Source of the DNA: an uncultured Coriobacteriales bacterium
GTDB taxonomy: Bacteria > Actinomycetota > Coriobacteriia > Coriobacteriales > QAMH01
Length of the DNA stretch: 35,357 nt
NCBI GenBank assembly: GCA_934646835.1
Contig: CAKUES010000019.1
Span: 1-35,357 of the forward strand
Reading direction: 5' to 3'
Shown: one piece after another, positions 30,395 to 35,357 of the stretch
How the letters are laid out: the number at the start of each line of letters is the position of its first letter
How positions within the stretch are numbered: the first letter of the stretch is position 1
The notes under the pieces: generated by a model
Seen by the model: only the letters and a program-made list of their open reading frames with translations
What the model was told of the DNA's origin: nothing
Database searches by the model: none
Translations under genes and position numbers: made by a program

Positions 30395-30509
30395 GGAATC
30401 GCCGATTAAAGCGGGTAATCACCGCACGCGACTAGCAAAACCGCTGGTCGCGTAGGGGATGGACCGAAGTCCCTCCCTATAAACCTCGCGTGAATCAGCG
30501 TATTCCTAG
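30391..30509. repeat. CTAG-bounded palindromic element, copy h
   Basis: Starts GTAGGGAATCGCCGATTAA, its TAG being the argH stop, contains GACTAGCAAAACCGCTGGTC and the core GTAGGGGATGGACCGAAG..., and ends GTGAATCAGCGTATTCCTAG. Only the first base of CTAG is changed. Confidence 0.8.
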
Positions 30510-30623
30510 GGAGACGCTGACTAGAGCAAGTACCCGCTGCACGCGACTAGCAAGACCGCTGGCTACGTAGGGGAGGGACCCTGTCCCTCCCCATAAGCCT
30601 CGCGTGAATCAGCGTTTTTCTAG
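30506..30623. repeat. CTAG-bounded palindromic element, copy i, sharing CTAG with copy h
   Basis: Begins CTAGGGAGACGCTGACTAG, with the CTAG shared with the previous element, and ends GAATCAGCGTTTTTCTAG. Core hairpin GTAGGGGAGGGAC-cct-GTCCCTCCCC at 30567-30593. It is closely similar to copy h, hence a tandem array. Confidence 0.8.
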
Positions 30624-30910
30624 GCGCTTTGCGCCGCCTGCGGGGCATACGCCTCGCAGCTTAGTTTGGAGACAACGGGAACAGCTCCCGTTTGACTTTG
30701 GTGTTTGCCGCAAGCGCAAGCAGACAAAGGGATACATGTGCGGGGTCGGACTTGTTCGGCCCCACCGTGCTTTTCGATGTCTGTGCGCGGCGGGGCGTGT
30801 GCCCCGGGTTGGCTGGCACCGTGTTTTGGAGGAAGGCAGCGGCCATGCCGTCGAAAGGCGCGGCTGCCGCCATATGGGCGCCCCGACGGGGGCGAGGAAT
30901 TGAGTAAAGA
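30624..30910 (+). promoter_or_regulatory. Gene-free leader region with several hairpins
   Basis: 287 bp with no credible gene. Hairpins visible on the plus strand include AACGGGA-acagc-TCCCGTT, GGGGTCGG with CGGCCCC, GGGGC-gtgt-GCCCC and GGCAGCGG with CGCGGCTGCC just before the next gene. They may be leader structure of the U32 gene; no known riboswitch is recognised. Confidence 0.35.
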
Positions 30911-33415
30911 ATGAACAAACCTGAACTTCTGGCACCGGCGGGCAACCGCGAGGCATTCGAGGCGGCGCTCGCCGCTGGCGCGGATGCCATCTACCTGGGC
31001 GCCGGCGAGGGCTTCAACGCGCGCAACAACGCTGAGAACTTCTCCATGGAGGACCTCGGCGCTGCCTGCCGCGACGCGCACCTGCGCGGTCGCAAGATCT
31101 ACCTCACTGCCAACGCCCTGGTGATGCCCGGCGAGATGGACGAGGCGCTCAAGATCGTGTCCGACGCCGCCGAGCGCGGTATCGACGCTGCGATCATCCA
31201 GGACGTGGGCCTTGCCCAGCGCCTGCGCGAGGAGCTTCCCGAGCTCGAGCTGCATACGTCTACTCAGATGAACATCCGCGATGCCAAGGGCATCGAGTTC
31301 GCGCGCAAGCTCGGCTTTGGCCGTGTCACGCTCGCCCGCGAGCTCTCCGTCGCCCAGATCGCCAAGCTCGCCAAGCTCGGCATGGACCTCGAGGTCTTCA
31401 TCCACGGCGCGTTGTGCATCTGCCAGAGCGGCCAGTGCCTGATGAGCTCCATGATCGGCGGCCGCAGCGCCAACCGCGGCGTCTGCGCACAGCCCTGCCG
31501 CCTGCCCTACCGCCTGGTCGGCGAGGACGGCAAGTGCATCAACGACCCCGGCGAGTACCTGCTCAGCCCCAAGGACCTCATGGGCATCGACATACTCCCA
31601 CAGCTCATCAAGGCCGGCGTTGCCTCCCTCAAGATCGAGGGCCGCATGAAGTCTGCAGACTACGTCTCCACCGCTGTGGGCACCTATCGCAAGGCGCTCG
31701 ACCGCGCATGGGTCGAGGAGGACGGTTTCGAGGCGACGGCCGAGGAGAAGGCCGGTTTGTCCGAGGCCTTCAGCCGCGGCTTCAGCGCAGCTTACCTTGC
31801 CGGTGAGCGCGGCAACGAGATGATGGGCTACAAGCGCCCCAACAACCGCGGCGTGCTCGTCGGCCGCGTGTCCGGTTTCCGCAACGGCATGGTTCAGATT
31901 GAAGCGACCGAGACCATCGAGGTTGGCGACCTGCTCGAGGTCTGGACCTCCAAGGGCCGCACGGTCTACGAGGTTCAGCAGGCAGACGACCTGCGCCCCG
32001 GCAAGGTTGAGCTCTACATCCGCGGTGCGGTCAGCCCTGGCGACCGCCTCTTCCGTGTGCGCTCCGCTGCCCTTACGCGCGAGTGCTACGAGCGCACGGC
32101 TGCCGGTCTCAACAACGTGGGCCTCAGCGCCGCTGTCACTGCCAAGATCGGCGAGCCCCTGCAGATCGTCATCAGCGATGCCGCCGGCAACCACGGTCAG
32201 GCAGAAGGCACCGTTGTCGAGCCTGCGCGCAGCGTCGCCATCACCCGCGATGACGTCATCGAGCACGTTGCCCGCCTTGGCGGCACCCCCTACGTCATCT
32301 CCGAGTGGGACATTCAGCTCGACGAGGGCGTCGGCATGGGCTTTTCCGCCCTGCACAAGTGCCGCGCGGCCGCCATCGCCTCTTATGAGGAGGCAGTGCT
32401 CGACCTCGCTGCGCACGACGCGCGTCAGCGTGGCCTCGGCTGCGGTGTTCTCGATACCTCCGGCGTGAATAAGATCGACGATATGGCCCGCTTCGTGACC
32501 CGCATCAACTTCAACGAGACCACCAGCGTCGCCCAGACCCTGGGCGAGCTCGAGCCCGGCCGCGCCATCGGCCCCAAGCTCTACGCAACCAACCCCGACG
32601 CCCTGCGCGTCTGGGCTGCCCTCGGTGCGGACTTCGCCTGGCTGAGCCCCGAGCTCACCTTGGCTCAGATCAAGCAGCTCGCTGACGAGAGTCCCATTCC
32701 CGTCGGCCTCGTGGTCCATGGCCGCCAGGAGCTCATGGTTTCCGACCATTGCTTCCTCATGGCAGAGGGCCCCTGCGACCAAAAGTGCGCCAAGTGCTCC
32801 CGTCGCAAGGGTCAGCAGCGCTACTACAAGGATCGCAAGGGCTACATGTTCCCCGTCACCACGGACATCAACGGCCGCGGTCACCTCTACAACGCCGTCA
32901 AGCTCGATATCGCCCATGCAATTGGCGACCTCAAGCGCGCAGGCGTCACCGGCTATGCCGTCGACACCACCCTGCTCGACGAGGCCGAGGGCGAGGAGCA
33001 GTTCTACCGTGCGCGCCGTGCCCTGCAGGGCAAGGATGTCGTCAAGGAAGAGAGCACCACCGCTGGCAACCTCTTCCGCAACCGCACTGGTGCCAAGAAG
33101 ACGGTCAAGGAGAAGGAAGCCGAGCGCCGTGCTCAGCGCCGCACCAAGGTCTTCGATGGCAACCGCGTTGACGACGCCGGCTCCATCAAGGCTGGCAAGG
33201 ATGCTCGCGCCGAGTACGAGTACGCCGAGGCTCGCGTCGAGGCGCGCTCCAAGCGCCGCGAGAAAGGCGGCCTGGCCGGCGCCAAGAACGCCATGCGCAG
33301 CGGCGAGGCTGGCTTGAAGCGCCAGGTGGTCCGCAAGCAAAACCGCGGTAAGTTCAACGGCACCGGTAAGTACAACGGCAGCGGCAAGGGAGGAAAGCCC
33401 GGTTATCGCAAGTAA
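30911..33415 (+). CDS. U32 family peptidase/RlhA-like 23S rRNA hydroxylation protein with basic tail
   Basis: An 834-residue protein of the U32 (collagenase-like) family. The opening PELLAPAGNREAFEAALAAG (4-23) and signature EVFIHGALCICQSGQCLMSS (161-180) then MIGGRSANRGVCAQPCR (181-197) are clear; Cys at 169, 171, 176, 192 and 196 resemble the iron-sulfur ligands described for UbiU/UbiV. A middle domain and a second U32-like part with GPCDQKCAKCSRRKG near residue 620 match the two-part RlhA (YdcP) type, which hydroxylates a cytidine in 23S rRNA in E. coli. That assignment is favoured over peptidase. The last ~120 residues are Lys/Arg/Gly-rich (KQNRGKFNGTGKYNGSGKGG), suited to RNA binding and unusual for the family (E. 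coli RlhA has 653 residues). The ATG has only a weak ribosome site. Confidence 0.88.
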   Translation: MNKPELLAPAGNREAFEAALAAGADAIYLGAGEGFNARNNAENFSMEDLGAACRDAHLRGRKIYLTANALVMPGEMDEALKIVSDAAERGIDAAIIQDVGLAQRLREELPELELHTSTQMNIRDAKGIEFARKLGFGRVTLARELSVAQIAKLAKLGMDLEVFIHGALCICQSGQCLMSSMIGGRSANRGVCAQPCRLPYRLVGEDGKCINDPGEYLLSPKDLMGIDILPQLIKAGVASLKIEGRMKSADYVSTAVGTYRKALDRAWVEEDGFEATAEEKAGLSEAFSRGFSAAYLAGERGNEMMGYKRPNNRGVLVGRVSGFRNGMVQIEATETIEVGDLLEVWTSKGRTVYEVQQADDLRPGKVELYIRGAVSPGDRLFRVRSAALTRECYERTAAGLNNVGLSAAVTAKIGEPLQIVISDAAGNHGQAEGTVVEPARSVAITRDDVIEHVARLGGTPYVISEWDIQLDEGVGMGFSALHKCRAAAIASYEEAVLDLAAHDARQRGLGCGVLDTSGVNKIDDMARFVTRINFNETTSVAQTLGELEPGRAIGPKLYATNPDALRVWAALGADFAWLSPELTLAQIKQLADESPIPVGLVVHGRQELMVSDHCFLMAEGPCDQKCAKCSRRKGQQRYYKDRKGYMFPVTTDINGRGHLYNAVKLDIAHAIGDLKRAGVTGYAVDTTLLDEAEGEEQFYRARRALQGKDVVKEESTTAGNLFRNRTGAKKTVKEKEAERRAQRRTKVFDGNRVDDAGSIKAGKDARAEYEYAEARVEARSKRREKGGLAGAKNAMRSGEAGLKRQVVRKQNRGKFNGTGKYNGSGKGGKPGYRK

Positions 33416-33472
33416 TCGACTGCTCTGCGCTATCATCTACCGTTGTCTATCGAACATGAAAGGAAAGGACCC

Positions 33473-34687
33473 ATGCTTTCCACTGAGGAACAACTTCACA
33501 TCATTCAGTCCGGTGTCCATGAGATCAAGCCCCTCGCTGGCCTCAAGGAGAAGCTGGATCGCGGCGAGCCCCTCAACATCAAGCTCGGCGTTGACCCCAC
33601 TAGCCCGGACCTGCATATCGGCCATGCCGTGCCCCTGCGCAAGCTGCGCCAGTTCCAGGACCTCGGCCATCAGGTGACCCTGATCATCGGCGACGGCACT
33701 GCCCTGATCGGCGACCCCTCCGGCCGCAACTCCACGCGCCCGCAGCTCTCCAAGGAGCAGATCGACGCCAACGCCGAGACCTACATGGCCCAGGCCATGA
33801 AGATCCTCGACCCCGAGAAGACCGTGGTGCGCCATAACAGCGAGTGGATCTTCTCCCTCGACCTCGCCCAGCTCTTGAGCCTGCTGTCCAACTTCACGGT
33901 TGCCCGCATCCTCGAGCGCGACGACTTCAACAACCGCTACACGAACCACCTGCCCATCGCGATGCACGAGTTTTTGTACCCGATTATGCAGGCCTACGAC
34001 TCCGTCGTCATCAAGGCCGACGTCGAGCTCGGCGGCTCCGACCAGCTTTTCAACCTGCTCGCAGGCCGCGAGCTCATGGAGAAGCTCGGCATGGAGCCCC
34101 AGGTTGCGCTCACCCTGCCGCTGCTGGAGGGTACCGACGGCGTGAAGAAGATGTCCAAGTCCTACGGCAACTACATCGGCCTCACCGACGAGCCTGCGGA
34201 TATGTTCGGCAAGGTCATGAGCATCCCCGACGAGCTCATGGTCAAGTACTTCCGCGTGGCTACCGCGATGCCCGTGAGCGAGATCGACGCCATCGAGGCC
34301 GGTCTTGCCAACGACGAGCTGCATCCCAACAAGGTCAAGCGTCAGCTGGGCCGCGAGCTGGTTACCATCTACCACTCCGCCGAGGCTGCAGTCGCGGCAG
34401 AGGAGGCCTTCGACAAGCTCTTCAAGGAGCATGAAATCCCCGAGAACATCGAGGAGTTCTCCGTCGAGCTGACCGAGGATGCAGAGAAGGGCGGCGTCTA
34501 CTTGCCTGCAATCCTCGTTGCCTGCAAGCTCGCTGGCTCCAACGGCGATGCTCGCCGTCTGATCGATGGCGGTGGCTTCAAAGTCAATGGCAAGGCCGTT
34601 CCTGCCAAGACCTACCACATCCCCGCAGCCGAGCTCGAGGGTGCGGTCCTTCAGGCCGGCAAGCGCAAGTTCGCCAAGTTGGCCTAA
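33473..34687 (+). CDS. tyrS: Tyrosyl-tRNA synthetase
   Basis: A 404-residue class I synthetase that charges tRNA-Tyr. HIGH is at 48-51 (SPDLHIGHAVPLRKLRQF) and KMSKS at 226-230 (VKKMSKSYGN), with the tyrosine-pocket residues in VELGGSDQLFNLLAGRE (184-200). The C-terminal ~65 residues are an S4-type RNA-binding domain (AGSNGDARRLIDGGGFKVNG). It is of the TyrZ-like subtype, with a longer loop after HIGH. ATG at 33473 has AGGAAAGGA 4-5 nt upstream; an in-frame ATG at 33443 is less likely. There is no room for a T-box leader, only 57 bp from the preceding gene, so it is probably cotranscribed with it. Confidence 0.95.
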   Translation: MLSTEEQLHIIQSGVHEIKPLAGLKEKLDRGEPLNIKLGVDPTSPDLHIGHAVPLRKLRQFQDLGHQVTLIIGDGTALIGDPSGRNSTRPQLSKEQIDANAETYMAQAMKILDPEKTVVRHNSEWIFSLDLAQLLSLLSNFTVARILERDDFNNRYTNHLPIAMHEFLYPIMQAYDSVVIKADVELGGSDQLFNLLAGRELMEKLGMEPQVALTLPLLEGTDGVKKMSKSYGNYIGLTDEPADMFGKVMSIPDELMVKYFRVATAMPVSEIDAIEAGLANDELHPNKVKRQLGRELVTIYHSAEAAVAAEEAFDKLFKEHEIPENIEEFSVELTEDAEKGGVYLPAILVACKLAGSNGDARRLIDGGGFKVNGKAVPAKTYHIPAAELEGAVLQAGKRKFAKLA

Positions 34688-34710
34688 ACAGGCAGTTGGC
34701 ATAGACGTAA

Positions 34711-34750
34711 AAGAGAAGGAGCCGGGGCTTGAGCCTCGGCTCCTTCTCTT
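34711..34750 (+). terminator. Terminator after tyrS
   Basis: An 18-bp stem with one G-T pair (34711-34728 with 34733-34750) and a TTGA loop. T content after the stem is modest (CTCTTGTAC). Confidence 0.8.
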
Positions 34751-34810
34751 GTACGTGCAGTTTTCGTTGACGGTGGCGATTGCCACCTCTCTCGAAACCG
34801 CATTGTTCTG

Positions 34811-34970
34811 ATTGCCTGAACGACCAATCGTTCAGGCAACCGCCGTTTCAGGCCGATATGCCGCAATCTCGCGATTCTCTGAACGACAGATCGTTCAGGC
34901 AACCGCCGTTTCAGCCCGATACGCCGCAATCTCGCGATTGTCTGAACGATTGGGCATTCAGAGAATCTTC
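34811..34970. repeat. 63-bp-period palindromic repeat, locus 2 (2.5 units)
   Basis: CTGAACGA starts at 34816, 34879 and 34942, each 63 bp apart. Units one and two share CTGAACGAC-nn-ATCGTTCAGG, GCAACCGCCGTTTCAG and CCGCAATCTCGCGATT. The last unit is the variant CTGAACGATTGGGCATTCAG, as in locus 1 at 19757. The linkers are conserved, so this is a tandem palindromic repeat and not a CRISPR. Confidence 0.85.
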
Positions 34971-35028
34971 GCGCCACCCTTGCTGCCGACAGTTGGCCCG
35001 CCGCGCCAGCCGCACGGGGCCCGAATCT

Positions 35029-35069
35029 CCGTAGGGGAGGGACCCTGTCCCTCCCCATGCCCCTCGCGG
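35029..35069. repeat. 41-bp core hairpin repeat, copy j
   Basis: CCGTAGGGGAGGGAC-cct-GTCCCTCCCCATGCCCCTCGCGG, identical to 35191-35231. It is the core of the CTAG-bounded family without its ends. No gene lies in 34688-35357; the region is dominated by repeats and GC-rich sequence. Confidence 0.8.
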
Positions 35070-35190
35070 CAGCACGGCCGTCTTGCGCCGCCGCCGGACG
35101 GCCTGCGGTCCCCCGTAGGCGCCAGACGGAGTCGGCACCACCGCCGCGGGCAACGACGGCTTTGCGCCAGCGCCTCCGGGCCCCGGCACC

Positions 35191-35231
35191 CCGTAGGGGA
35201 GGGACCCTGTCCCTCCCCATGCCCCTCGCGG
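35191..35231. repeat. 41-bp core hairpin repeat, copy k
   Basis: An exact copy of 35029-35069, 162 bp further on. Both are near copies of a short block GGGCAACGACGGCTT (35149 and 35229), so the unit may be larger than the hairpin. Confidence 0.8.
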
Positions 35232-35234
35232 GCA

Positions 35235-35280
35235 ACGACGGCTTGCCGCGCCGTCGGCCTCCGGGCGCCCCCTTTTTTTG
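35235..35280 (+). terminator. Possible intrinsic terminator in the terminal repeat region
   Basis: CGACGGC and GCCGTCG pair around a 7-nt loop, followed by GGGCGCCCC and seven Ts. The T tract lies some bases after the stem, so the assignment is uncertain and no obvious gene precedes it. Confidence 0.35.
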
Positions 35281-35300
35281 AAAAACCTCCGGATCACCCC

Positions 35301-35329
35301 TTGCGCCGGCCCCCGGGTTCGCGTATAGT
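35301..35329 (+). promoter_or_regulatory. Promoter reading out of the window
   Basis: TTGCGC (35301-35306), exactly 17 bp, then TATAGT (35324-35329). The gene or RNA it serves lies beyond the right edge; the first transcribed bases would be very GC-rich. Confidence 0.5.
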
Positions 35330-35357
35330 ATGCAGCCCGCTCCGCGAGGGGCGGCGC

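Noticed and set aside
30624..30910. Protein gene upstream of the U32 gene
   Set aside because: Open frames there lack ribosome binding sites and domain similarity and overlap several hairpins.
34811..34970. CRISPR array suggested by regularly spaced palindromes
   Set aside because: The linkers between the palindromes are nearly identical to each other, unlike CRISPR spacers, and there are no cas genes.

Overview
The window is high-GC bacterial DNA in which every large gene is a bacterial housekeeping or transport gene. Gene content and style (FabK-type fatty acid synthesis, a SpoVA-like protein without other sporulation genes, two DegV proteins, many palindromic intergenic repeats, twin-arginine-like lipoprotein signals) suggest an anaerobic gut Actinobacterium of class Coriobacteriia, of the Collinsella/Olsenella kind. 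That placement is inference: there is no rRNA gene here to prove it. I see no transposase, integrase, phage gene, tRNA gene or CRISPR array.

Layout. 1-3.5 kb: a small leucine-rich-repeat-variant protein and the biotin transporter BioY on the minus strand, then phosphate acetyltransferase (pta) and a family 2 glycosyltransferase. 3.7-6.2 kb: an acetamidase/formamidase-like enzyme and an APC permease. 6.3-8.7 kb: prfA and prmC (release factor 1 and its methyltransferase). 8.9-14.8 kb: a molybdate locus with modA, a modB carrying an extracytoplasmic lipoprotein-like domain, modC, a convergent regulator (excisionase-type HTH plus binding-protein-like domain), a probable orphan small RNA, and a DUF2064/TIGR04282 glycosyltransferase-like protein. 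14.9-19.5 kb: a HIT protein, an apparently internally deleted neurotransmitter:sodium symporter, a duplicated SpoVA-type membrane protein, a DegV protein and a DUF5662 protein. 19.8-28.8 kb, minus strand: degV (FakB-like), a marR/fabT-like regulator, then acpP-fabK-fabD-fabG-fabF-fabZ-accDA. 29-34.7 kb: argH, a U32 peptidase/RlhA-like gene and tyrS. The last 0.65 kb is repeat-rich.

How the genes work together. The fatty acid block follows the gene order known from streptococci (fabT-fabH-acpP-fabK-fabD-fabG-fabF-accB-fabZ-accC-accD-accA), but fabH, accB and accC are missing. The carboxyltransferase is one polypeptide whose first ~130 residues look like the N-terminal lobe of biotin carboxylase AccC, exactly where accC should lie, so a deletion seems to have fused an accC remnant to accD-accA. 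BioY, under a BirA-type operator, would supply the biotin that acetyl-CoA carboxylase needs. The molybdate transporter and its regulator share a palindromic operator seen at both promoters.

The main non-coding signals are: (i) an orphan RNA candidate at 13671-13811, a chain of hairpins of which three, including the terminator, carry C/U-rich anti-Shine-Dalgarno loops; (ii) a family of CTAG-bounded palindromic elements, several of which provide the TAG stop codon of the adjacent gene; (iii) a second palindromic repeat with a strict 63-bp period at two loci; and (iv) a third family built on TTGTRCCAGTGACAA. All functional names come from reading motifs and family resemblance; no database search was run.
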